Origin: Caribbeanibacter sp964518305
Lineage (GTDB): Bacteria; Gemmatimonadota; Gemmatimonadetes; Palauibacterales; Palauibacteraceae
Direction: 5' to 3'
Assembly (NCBI GenBank): GCA_964518305.1
Contig: CAZFDK010000066.1
Span: 1 to 15,026, forward strand
Length of the DNA: 15,026 nucleotides
Shown here: piece by piece, positions 7,234 to 14,097 of the stretch
How positions within the stretch are numbered: position 1 is the first letter of the stretch
How the letters are laid out: each line of letters begins with the position of its first letter
Made by a program: the position numbers and the translations under genes
Notes under the pieces: generated by a model
The model's input: only the letters and a program-made list of their open reading frames with translations
Databases searched by the model: none
What the model was told of the DNA's origin: nothing

Positions 7234-9366
7234 TCATCCGCCCCCGACGCCGACGCTCAGGCCGCCGAAGACCTCGCGGCCCGGCGCCGGCTCGTAGAAT
7301 CGGTCGCCGAAGGCGTTCGGGACCACGGAGCCGTTGTAGCGGACGTCGAACAGGTTGTCCACGCCCACGAAGGGTCGCACCAGCAGGCCTCGCCACGGTC
7401 GTCCCTCCCACAGCACGCGGAAGTCGGTGACACCGTAGCTCCAGTTGCTCGCCGTATTGGCGTCGTTCACCGGGAAGTCGTCGACCCAGCGCACGTCGGC
7501 CTCGGCCCGGAGCCCGAAGGGCGCCCGGTACGACGCGCCGGCGAAGAGCCGGTGGTCGGGGACGCCGGGCTCGGCGTTGCCCGAGTAGTCGCCGTCGGCG
7601 GTCTCGAACTGCTCGAATGTGTTCTCCTGGAGCGTGTAGCCCAGGCGGGTCCGGAGCCCGCGAGCCACCCGCCAGGTGAGTGATGCCTCGACTCCCTTCC
7701 GGTCCACCCGCCCGGCGTTCCGGTAGAACACCTGCTCCGTGGCTCCCTCGAACGGGATCAGGGCCCCGTCCACGTCGGACAGGTAGCCGGTGAGCTGCCA
7801 GCGAATCGCCCCGTCGCTTCCCTTCGCTCCGACCTCGAGGGTCCGCAGGGTCTGGGGGCCCAGCTCCGGGTTGAACCCGCCCCCGCCCGAGGGACGGTTC
7901 GACAGCTCGCTCGCCGTGGGGGTCTCGAAGGCGGTGGACGCGTTGGCGTACAGCGTGACGGCCGGCGACGGGTAGACGGCGACGCCCACCGACGGGCTCC
8001 ACTCCCCCATGTACCGGGAGCCGGAGTCGTCGCCGTCGGAGAGGAAGCGGTCGTCGGCGTCGAAGTCGTGGGCGTCGTGGCGGAGCGCGCCGGTGATCCT
8101 CCACCGCGGCGAAGGCTCCACCGACAACTGGGCGAAGGTGCCCAGCGCGGCGACGCGCTCCTGCTGGTCCAGCAGGAGGTCACCCTCCCGCGCCCGATCC
8201 CCCCCGTCGCCGAGCCCCCGGTTCACCACCTCCCGGCGCTGGTCGCGCTGCGCCTCTGCGTCCGCCCCGGCCGTGATCCGCACGGGTACTCCCGCCGCGC
8301 GCGTCCTCCACCGGCTCTCTGTGCGGAAGCCGGCGGCCCACCGCTCCAGGTCGATGATCCGCGTGGGAATGGGATTCCAGATCTCGCGGCGGGCGGTCCA
8401 GGCGGTGGCCTCCAGCTCGGCGCCGGGCCCGAGGCGGTGAGTGAGCGTGGCGCCGCCCTGGACCTGCCGGGCCTCCTCCCCGGCGCCCTGCTGGACGATG
8501 AAGGAGCGGGCCTTTCGGGGCGTCTCGCGAGCGTCCTCGCGGTTCAGCGAGCTCGGGTTCTGCGCGAAGGGACGATCGTAGACGTTCACCACTGCCTGCA
8601 GCCGCGTGTCCGGCCCCAGCGGCGAGCGCACGACCGCGTTTCCGCGGTACATCTCGGCGCGGGCGTGCCGACGGAAACCGTCCGTCTCCGTCCGGCTGGC
8701 GGAGAAGACGTAACTGGTGCTCTCCGCTCCCCCCAGATGACCGGAGGCCTGGAGGCGGGTCGCCAGATAACCGTGGCTGCCGCCGGCCACGCGCGGCACC
8801 GCCCGGACGGGCGCCGGGGCCGCGTCCCGCGTCCGGAACCGGATCACGCCGCCGGCGGCGTTTCCGTACAGCGCCGACGCCGGGCCGCGTATCACCTCCA
8901 CCCGGCCCACGGACGAGATGTCCAGGTTGGTGAGGGAGCTCTGCCCGTCGGGCATGGTGAGGGGCACGCCGTCGGCCAGGACCCGGAGTCCGCGCACCCC
9001 GAACTGGGCGCGGGCCCCCGACCCGCGGATCGTCACCCGGTCGCCCAGGGAGTAGTTGCGGCGGTTCTGGACCGCCACGCCCGGCACCGCCTCCAGGGTT
9101 TCCTGCAGCGACACCTGCCGCTCTCCGGCCTGGATCTCCTCCCCCTCCACCGCGCTCACGGCAAAGGGGATGCGGCCGGCGTCACGGTCGGCCCGGGTCA
9201 CCGTCACGCGGATCGGCTCGCTCTCGAACCGCGGCGCCGGCACGGTGTCGGCCGCCGCCGTGTCGGCCGCGGACTGGGCCGGAAGCGCGGACGGGGCCAG
9301 CAGGGCAGTCGCGGCCGCGAGAGCCGCGATCGCGCGTGGCGTGTCGATGCTCGGGACGTCGCTCAC
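7234..9366 (-). CDS. TonB-dependent outer-membrane receptor
   Basis: A 710-residue outer-membrane receptor, expected to import a ligand such as a siderophore, vitamin or oligomer with energy from TonB. The start is GTG 9366-9364, whose GTGA overlaps the stop of the FAH gene. The frame extends further upstream, but that part is antisense-like sequence inside FAH. Residues 1-31 are a signal peptide (core AALAAATALLAPSALPAQ). A TonB-box-like stretch EPIRVTVTRAD (50-60) precedes the plug domain (about 62-180), with the typical LEAVPGVAV, VTIRGSGARAQFGVRG, VEVIRGPASALYGNAAGGVI motifs. The remaining 530 residues show beta-barrel patterning and the usual late motif VGVDNLFDVRYN. The protein ends in VGVGGG and not in the usual terminal aromatic residue. 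Substrate is unknown. Its position between an acylpyruvase-like hydrolase and DUF2203 does not identify it. Confidence 0.93.
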   Translation of the reverse strand: MSDVPSIDTPRAIAALAAATALLAPSALPAQSAADTAAADTVPAPRFESEPIRVTVTRADRDAGRIPFAVSAVEGEEIQAGERQVSLQETLEAVPGVAVQNRRNYSLGDRVTIRGSGARAQFGVRGLRVLADGVPLTMPDGQSSLTNLDISSVGRVEVIRGPASALYGNAAGGVIRFRTRDAAPAPVRAVPRVAGGSHGYLATRLQASGHLGGAESTSYVFSASRTETDGFRRHARAEMYRGNAVVRSPLGPDTRLQAVVNVYDRPFAQNPSSLNREDARETPRKARSFIVQQGAGEEARQVQGGATLTHRLGPGAELEATAWTARREIWNPIPTRIIDLERWAAGFRTESRWRTRAAGVPVRITAGADAEAQRDQRREVVNRGLGDGGDRAREGDLLLDQQERVAALGTFAQLSVEPSPRWRITGALRHDAHDFDADDRFLSDGDDSGSRYMGEWSPSVGVAVYPSPAVTLYANASTAFETPTASELSNRPSGGGGFNPELGPQTLRTLEVGAKGSDGAIRWQLTGYLSDVDGALIPFEGATEQVFYRNAGRVDRKGVEASLTWRVARGLRTRLGYTLQENTFEQFETADGDYSGNAEPGVPDHRLFAGASYRAPFGLRAEADVRWVDDFPVNDANTASNWSYGVTDFRVLWEGRPWRGLLVRPFVGVDNLFDVRYNGSVVPNAFGDRFYEPAPGREVFGGLSVGVGGG

Positions 9367-10025
9367 GATCCGGCTCTGCCCCTTTCTCTCACCGGATTGC
9401 GGAGCACACCCACGCCGTCGACCTCGACCTCCACCTCGTCGCCGGGCCGGAGGGGACCCACGCCGGAGGGTGTACCCGTGGCCACCAGGTCGCCGGGCTC
9501 CAGCGTGATGGCCCGTGAGACGTAGGAGAGGACCGCCGGCACGCCGAACGCCATGTCCGCCGCCCGGCCCCTCTGGCGCTCTTCGCCGTTCACCCGGCAT
9601 CGGACCTCCAGCTCCCGCCACGCGCCCTCTGTTCGGAGCGCGTGGAGGCGCGGGCCGACGGGACAGAAGGAGTCGAAGCCCTTGGCCCGGGCCCACTGGT
9701 CCTCCGTGCGCTGGAGGTCGCGGGCGGTGACGTCGTTGACGCAGGTGACTCCGGCCACGGCGGCCCGGGCCTCGTCCTCGCCGGCGCGGCTGAGACGACG
9801 CCGGATCACCACGCCGATCTCGGCCTCGTGCTCCACCACGTCGCTCCCGGCGGGCAGCAAGATGGGGTCGCCGGGGCCGATCACGGAGGAGACCGGCTTC
9901 TGGAAGAGGAGCGGACGCTCGGGGATCGGGTTGTCCATCTCCTCCGCGTGGTCGCGGTAGTTGCGGCCGACACAGATGATTTTGCCCGGCCGGGCGAGGC
10001 CGGGTCCCAGCTCCAGAACGGGCAT
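9363..10025 (-). CDS. Fumarylacetoacetate hydrolase (FAH) family protein, acylpyruvase/oxaloacetate decarboxylase-like
   Basis: A 220-residue cytoplasmic enzyme of the small FAH subfamily (E. coli YcgM and mammalian FAHD1 type). These enzymes cleave or decarboxylate 2-oxo acids such as acylpyruvates or oxaloacetate using Mg2+. Recognisable blocks are KIICVGRNYRDHAEEM, LLFQKP, HEAEIGVVI, VNDVTARDLQ, WARAKGFDSFCPVGP and LEPGDLVATGTPSGVGPL. The expected metal ligands E67, E69 and D98 are present, as is the lid histidine H26. Start choice is uncertain: ATG 10025 gives a length close to YcgM (about 219 residues), while ATGs at 10055 and 10091 would add 10 or 22 residues. None has a strong Shine-Dalgarno. 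It is the first gene of the operon with the TonB receptor and DUF2203, and its stop overlaps the receptor start. Precise substrate is not determined. Confidence 0.9.
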   Translation of the reverse strand: MPVLELGPGLARPGKIICVGRNYRDHAEEMDNPIPERPLLFQKPVSSVIGPGDPILLPAGSDVVEHEAEIGVVIRRRLSRAGEDEARAAVAGVTCVNDVTARDLQRTEDQWARAKGFDSFCPVGPRLHALRTEGAWRELEVRCRVNGEERQRGRAADMAFGVPAVLSYVSRAITLEPGDLVATGTPSGVGPLRPGDEVEVEVDGVGVLRNPVRERGRAGS

Positions 10026-10282
10026 TCTTCGTCGGCGTGGGGGTGGCTCGATCATCAGGAGAAGGCTAACCACGGCTGGGGGAAGTCGCATCGGTGTCCC
10101 GGCGGACGGGCCCTCCGCCGGGGTCCGGCCCGGCCGTCAGGCAGGCGGCGCCGCGCTCTTGCGGCTCCCGGCTGACGCCTCTACCTAAAAGGCCGACCAC
10201 ACGGTATTTCCGATCGCCCTTTTCCACGGGGCCACAGGCCGAGATCGGAGCCTGCGCCAGGGGACATCCGGAGGAGCGCTGC

Positions 10283-11617
10283 ATGGAAGACGCGTCGAGG
10301 GAGCAGTGGGGAAGCCGGCTGGGGTTCATTCTCGCCGCCGTGGGATCGGCCGTCGGCCTCGGCAACATGTGGCGGTTCCCGTACGTGACCGCGGAGAACG
10401 GCGGGGCGGCGTTCCTCGTGCTCTACCTGGTCATGGTGCTCGTGGTGGGTCTGCCGATCATGCTGGGGGAGTTCTCGGTGGGGCGCGGGTCGAAGAAGAG
10501 CCCCATCGAGGCGCTGGCCCACTTCGGCGGCCCGGGCTGGAAGCCCCTGGGTGGTCTGTTCGTGCTGACGGGCCTGCTCGTCCTCTCCTACTACGCCGTG
10601 ATCGCCGGGTGGACGATGCGCTACACCCTGGCGGCCCTCGTCGAGGGCTTCCAGGGCGTGGACGCGGCGGGGCGCTTCGATCGGTTCGCAGCAGGTCTGG
10701 ACGCCGTCGGGTGGCACCTGGGCTTCATGGCGCTGACCATCGCCATCGTCGTGGGCGGCATCAAGAAGGGCATCGAGCGCGCCGCCCTGACCCTCATTCC
10801 CCTGCTTTTCCTCATCGTCATCGGGCTGGACATCTACGCCGCCACCCTCGAGGGGGCCGGCGCGGGGTACGCCTACTACCTCCAGCCCGACCTGGACGCC
10901 CTGACGTCGCTGGACGTGCTGGCGGCCGCGGCGGGTCAGGCCTTCTTCAGCCTCAGCCTGGGCATGGGAGCCATGCTCACCTACTCCAGCTACCTCTCGG
11001 AGGACGAGAACCTGCCGCAGGAGTCGCTGACCATCGCGCTGTCGGACTTCGGTATCGCCTTCCTGGCCGGGCTGCTTGTCTTTCCGCTCATGTTCGCCCT
11101 CGGCCTCTCCAGCGAGGTCCAGGGCAGCACCGTCGGCGCCCTCTTCATCAGCATCCCCGGCGCCTTCCAGACCATGGGCGACGCGGGCCGTGTCGTGGGA
11201 TTCCTGTTCTTCGGCGCTCTCTTCGTCGGCGCGCTGACATCCTCGATCTCGCTCCTGGAGGTGGTCACCTCCTCGGCCATCGACGGCCTGGACTGGACGC
11301 GGAAGAAGGCGGCGCTGATCACCGGGATCGGCATCGCGGCCCTGGGCCTGCCGGCGGCCTTCAGCCTCGACGCCCTGAGCCTGGTGGACCAGCTCGCCGG
11401 GAATGTCTTCCTGGTGGTGGGCGCCCTCATGCTCTCGATCTTCGTCGGATGGGCCATGGACGACCCCATCGGCGAGGTCCGGAAGGGCGCCGACGACGTG
11501 GGGTGGTTCCCGCTCTGGCGGCAGTTCCTGCGGTGGGTGGTCCCGGCCCTGCTCCTGCTGGTGCTCTACAACAGCCTTCAGGACACCTGGGCCATGATCA
11601 CGGGGATGCTGGGCTGA
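10283..11617 (+). CDS. Sodium-dependent transporter, neurotransmitter:sodium symporter (SNF/NSS) family
   Basis: A 444-residue inner-membrane symporter of the LeuT-fold NSS family, which typically takes up amino acids or related amines with Na+. The start is ATG 10283, with a strong GGAGGAG Shine-Dalgarno (10270-10276) 6 nt upstream; the longer frame from 10094 is rejected. The unwound TM1 signature GSAVGLGNMWRFPY (21-34) is intact. TM6 carries the GQAFFSLSLGMG stretch (218-229), and TM8 the GALTSSISLLE stretch (316-326) expected at the second sodium site. Hydrophobic segments suggest 11 helices, at about 13-33, 42-63, 90-118, 145-159, 168-188, 212-233, 252-276, 303-328, 343-361, 372-392 and 415-435. 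This matches the shorter bacterial form (as in MhsT or Tyt1) and not the 12-helix LeuT. The gene stands alone on its strand and converges with the lipoprotein gene. Substrate is unknown. Confidence 0.94.
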   Translation: MEDASREQWGSRLGFILAAVGSAVGLGNMWRFPYVTAENGGAAFLVLYLVMVLVVGLPIMLGEFSVGRGSKKSPIEALAHFGGPGWKPLGGLFVLTGLLVLSYYAVIAGWTMRYTLAALVEGFQGVDAAGRFDRFAAGLDAVGWHLGFMALTIAIVVGGIKKGIERAALTLIPLLFLIVIGLDIYAATLEGAGAGYAYYLQPDLDALTSLDVLAAAAGQAFFSLSLGMGAMLTYSSYLSEDENLPQESLTIALSDFGIAFLAGLLVFPLMFALGLSSEVQGSTVGALFISIPGAFQTMGDAGRVVGFLFFGALFVGALTSSISLLEVVTSSAIDGLDWTRKKAALITGIGIAALGLPAAFSLDALSLVDQLAGNVFLVVGALMLSIFVGWAMDDPIGEVRKGADDVGWFPLWRQFLRWVVPALLLLVLYNSLQDTWAMITGMLG

Positions 11618-11648
11618 GGGGTCGAGGGGCCGGTCCCCGCCGTCAGCC
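11612..11648. terminator. Possible bidirectional terminator between convergent genes
   Basis: Between the transporter and lipoprotein genes, GGCTGA plus GGGG (11612-11621) can pair with CCCC (11635-11638) and TCAGCC (11643-11648), with a 4-nt bulge. The outer stem arms contain both stop codons. There is no T-run on either side, so this is only a structural suggestion. Confidence 0.3.
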
Positions 11649-12152
11649 GCCGACGGAGTCCGGGACCGACGACGCGGAGGGCAAGCGCAAGTCCAGCAGG
11701 GTGTCGCCGGGCGCCCGCTCCAGATCGTAGCGGGAGCGAGCCAGGTAGCCGCCCGACCCGGAGCGCGCCCGGAGCTCCAGACGCGACGCCCGCGTTTCCA
11801 CCCGCACTTCGCCGGAGTCCGCCGGCGGGACCGTGTCCAGCGTCCTGGCCCCGGCGCCGGCGTCGGCGACGATCACCGCCGTGTCGACACCCTCGTTCGT
11901 GATCCTGAAGCGGAAAGCGCGCAGCGGGCGCCGGTCACCGGTCGGAGCCGAGTCGGCGGTCGCTGCCGTGGTGTCCGTCGCCCCCGCCGCCACGGTGTCA
12001 TCGCCGGACGCCTCCGCTCCACCGGCGTCCCCGTCACCGCCGGAACCGCCGCAGCCCGCGGCCAGCGACGCCAGCGCCGCGGCCGCGAGGAGCGCCCCGA
12101 CTCGCTGTGCACCGGGGGGCGGCCCGCCGGTCCCGTCGGGTGGCTCCGTCAC
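11643..12152 (-). CDS. Small putative lipoprotein of unknown function
   Basis: A 169-residue protein with a lipoprotein signal: hydrophobic core from about 19 to 33 and lipobox LAAGC with C34, followed by GGSGG. A low-complexity Asp/Ala/Thr/Gly linker (about 35-73) leads to a small, probably beta-rich domain (about 76-157) with segments RAFRFRITNEGVDTAVIV, RVETRASRLELRARS and DTLLDLRLPS. I do not recognise the domain. The start GTG 12152-12150 overlaps the stop of the oxidoreductase gene as GTGA, so translation is probably coupled; the rest of the longer frame upstream is a shadow of that gene. It is the last gene of the methyltransferase-oxidoreductase operon. Attachment to a membrane outside the cytoplasm is likely; function is unknown. 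Confidence 0.75.
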   Translation of the reverse strand: MTEPPDGTGGPPPGAQRVGALLAAAALASLAAGCGGSGGDGDAGGAEASGDDTVAAGATDTTAATADSAPTGDRRPLRAFRFRITNEGVDTAVIVADAGAGARTLDTVPPADSGEVRVETRASRLELRARSGSGGYLARSRYDLERAPGDTLLDLRLPSASSVPDSVGG

Positions 12153-13177
12153 GGGGTGAGGAGGATCTTGCCGAACTGATCGCCGGCCTCCAGGCGCTCG
12201 TGGGCCTCCCGCACCCGCTCCAGGGGCCACACTTCGTCGATCACCGGGCCGAGCTCCCCGGCACAAACCAGGTCCATGACCCGCTCGAACTCCGACCGGG
12301 AGGCCATGGTGCTCCCGATCACCTGCAGCTGCTTCCAGAAGGCGAGCCGGATGTTCAGGCTCCCCCCGGCGCCGGTGGTGGCCCCGTAGGTCACCAGCCG
12401 CCCGTTCTTCGCCATGGCCCGGACGCAGTCCTCGAACACGGCCTCGCCGACGCTGTCCAGAGCCACGTCCACGCCCCGCTTTTCGGTGGCGTTCCACACG
12501 ACCTCGGAGAAGTCCTCCTCCAGCCGGTCCATGACGTGGTCGGCGCCCAGCTCGCGCACCAGGCGGACGTTCTCGGGCCCGCTGGTGACGGCGTAGACTT
12601 CGGCGCCCACCAGCTTCGCGATCTGCACGGCGGCAGTGGAGACACCGCCGCTGGCCCCGGTGACGAGGACGGTCTCCCCGGCGCCGAGTCCCGCGCGGGA
12701 GATCAGCCCGCGCCATGCGGTCTGGAAGACGAGAGGCACCGCCGCCGCCTTCTTGAGGGGATACCCGTCCGGGACGCGATACAGGTTCGTCCCGGGGACA
12801 GCCACCCGCTCGGCGAGGCCGCCAGAGATGTGCTCCCCCAGGATCGCGTAGCTCTCACAGAGGCTGTGCTCGCCGCGAACGCACCACTCGCATTCGCTGC
12901 ACCACAGGCCCGGATTGACAGCCGCGCGGTCGCCCGGCTCCCACCGGCTCACGTCGGAACCGACCGCCTCCACCACGCCGGCCACGTCCGCGCCGCCGAC
13001 GTGGGGAAACTCGACGTCCAGACCCGGAAGCCCCCGTCGAACCCACAGGTCCAGGTGGTTCAGGGCCGCGGCACGGACCTCGACCACCACCTCGTCGGGG
13101 CCGGGCTCCGGATCCGGCAGCTCGCCCACGTCCAGCGTGTCGGGGTCGCCGTGCTCTCGAATGAACGCAGCCTTCAT
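12149..13177 (-). CDS. Zinc-type MDR-superfamily alcohol dehydrogenase/quinone oxidoreductase-like protein
   Basis: A 342-residue cytoplasmic NAD(P)H-dependent oxidoreductase of the medium-chain dehydrogenase/reductase superfamily. The start is ATG 13177-13175 with GGAGGGA just upstream; its ATGA overlaps the stop of the methyltransferase gene. The N-terminal GroES-like domain (about 1-130) has the structural zinc lobe with C93, C96, C99 and C107. The Rossmann domain (about 165-285) has the VTGASGGVSTAAVQ nucleotide loop (172-185). The catalytic zinc site appears to be lost: the usual Cys near residue 40 is replaced within LNHLDLW, and the GHE motif reads GGAD (61-64). This mix of structural zinc and no catalytic zinc points to a reductase of the quinone-oxidoreductase kind more than a classical alcohol dehydrogenase. 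The substrate is unknown. It sits in the middle of the operon. Confidence 0.92.
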   Translation of the reverse strand: MKAAFIREHGDPDTLDVGELPDPEPGPDEVVVEVRAAALNHLDLWVRRGLPGLDVEFPHVGGADVAGVVEAVGSDVSRWEPGDRAAVNPGLWCSECEWCVRGEHSLCESYAILGEHISGGLAERVAVPGTNLYRVPDGYPLKKAAAVPLVFQTAWRGLISRAGLGAGETVLVTGASGGVSTAAVQIAKLVGAEVYAVTSGPENVRLVRELGADHVMDRLEEDFSEVVWNATEKRGVDVALDSVGEAVFEDCVRAMAKNGRLVTYGATTGAGGSLNIRLAFWKQLQVIGSTMASRSEFERVMDLVCAGELGPVIDEVWPLERVREAHERLEAGDQFGKILLTP

Positions 13178-13869
13178 GGTCGTCCCTCCGTGGTCGGTTC
13201 TGTCTCGTCGCCCGGCGTTCTCTCCTCCGCGGGCTTCTTCAATAGCAGAGTCCGGACCGCGCCGCCGAGATCGTCCCGGCTACCCAGGAGGCGGAACCCG
13301 GCCGGCCTCACGTAGCGGCGGGTGTCCCGGTTCCACCACTCGTCCATCCACGGTCCGGTGACACGAGAGAGGGCGTCGGCCACCGGGCCCAGGACACCCG
13401 GGGGGCGAACGTGGTCGAGCATGACGAAGCGGGCTCCGTCGGCCAGCACGCGGCGGACCTCGGCCAGCGCCTCCACCGGACGCTCCACTTCGCACCAGAC
13501 CAGGGTCTCCGCCCCGGCCTCGAACCCCCCGTCCGGGAAGGGGAGGGCCCCGGCATCGGCCACGACGCCGCTGCGGTAACCCCGGTCGCGGGCCCGGCGG
13601 AGCATGTCCAGCGACCGATCCACGGCCACGACCCGTACTCCCAGCGCATCCGGCAGCCGGTTCCGCCCGGTTCCCGCCCCCACCTCCAGCACTCGGGGCG
13701 GGCGCCCCTCCTCCGGAAGGCCGCGGGCTCCCTCTCCGTTTCCCTCCAGCGCCTCGGCGAGGGCGCGGCGCACGCGATCCCTCCAGGCGCGCATCGGCCA
13801 CTTCTCCAGCGGAGCCATGCCCGCGTCGTACAGGCCTGCGAGCCCGTCCCACCGCGACTCCCGGCTCAT
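13174..13869 (-). CDS. Class I SAM-dependent methyltransferase (type 11 domain)
   Basis: A 231-residue soluble methyltransferase. Motif I, VLEVGAGTGRNR (60-71), binds the SAM carboxypropyl end, and acidic D84 in VVAVDRS contacts the ribose. The post-motif DAGALPFPDGGFEAG (105-119) and LDHVRPPGVLG (151-161) complete the methyltransferase 11 (UbiE/Coq5-like) pattern. The late segment with WNRDTRRYVRPAGF (179-192) resembles quinone or phospholipid N-methyltransferases (UbiE or PmtA type), but the substrate is not defined. I chose ATG 13869-13867 (MSRESRWDGLAGLYD) because family members begin close to such a motif. The open frame upstream to 13974 covers the divergent promoter region. The Shine-Dalgarno is weak. 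It is the first gene of a three-gene operon with the MDR oxidoreductase and the lipoprotein, with a 4-nt overlap to the former. It is divergent from sufC. Confidence 0.88.
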   Translation of the reverse strand: MSRESRWDGLAGLYDAGMAPLEKWPMRAWRDRVRRALAEALEGNGEGARGLPEEGRPPRVLEVGAGTGRNRLPDALGVRVVAVDRSLDMLRRARDRGYRSGVVADAGALPFPDGGFEAGAETLVWCEVERPVEALAEVRRVLADGARFVMLDHVRPPGVLGPVADALSRVTGPWMDEWWNRDTRRYVRPAGFRLLGSRDDLGGAVRTLLLKKPAEERTPGDETEPTTEGRP

Positions 13870-13929
13870 CGAGCCGGACCCGATTCGGTGCGACGGCGCG
13901 CCCCTTGCGGACACAAGATCACCGCGTAC

Positions 13930-13958
13930 TTGAAACTCGTTCTCATCTCTGGTACATT
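13930..13958 (+). promoter_or_regulatory. Probable sigma70-type promoter of the suf operon
   Basis: TTGAAA (13930-13935, 5 of 6 to TTGACA) and TACATT (13953-13958, 4 of 6 to TATAAT) are separated by an ideal 17-bp spacer, in a noticeably AT-rich patch of a GC-rich genome. Transcription would start near 13965, leaving a leader of about 130 nt before sufC. Confidence 0.6.
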
Positions 13959-13971
13959 GCCCGTCCGCAAA

Positions 13972-13986
13972 CAATAACGATTATCG
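13972..13986 (+). promoter_or_regulatory. Fur-box-like operator in the suf promoter region
   Basis: CAATAACGATTATCG matches the 7-1-7 Fur consensus (TGATAATnATTATCA) at 10 of 14 informative positions by hand alignment. It lies immediately downstream of the predicted -10 and start site, where a bound repressor would block initiation. suf operons in several bacteria, including E. coli, are iron-regulated by Fur. The exact regulator here is an inference; other metal-dependent or Rrf2-type regulators are possible. Confidence 0.4.
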
Positions 13987-14097
13987 ACGACTCATGGCGG
14001 CAGTCCACGCCTCTTGAACCGAGGCCGACGGGGAGCGCTCCGACACCCCCTCCGGCGGCCGCCGCTGCAGACCCGACCACCGGGAGACGCCCGAACC

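Noticed and set aside
10159..10187. TTGCGG-17-TACCTA as a promoter for the sodium symporter
   Set aside because: Spacing is right but both hexamers match the consensus poorly. It is too weak to list as a feature.
10094..10282. N-terminal extension of the symporter
   Set aside because: The extra residues are Arg/Pro-rich with no family similarity. ATG 10283 has GGAGGAG upstream and starts just before the TM1 motif.
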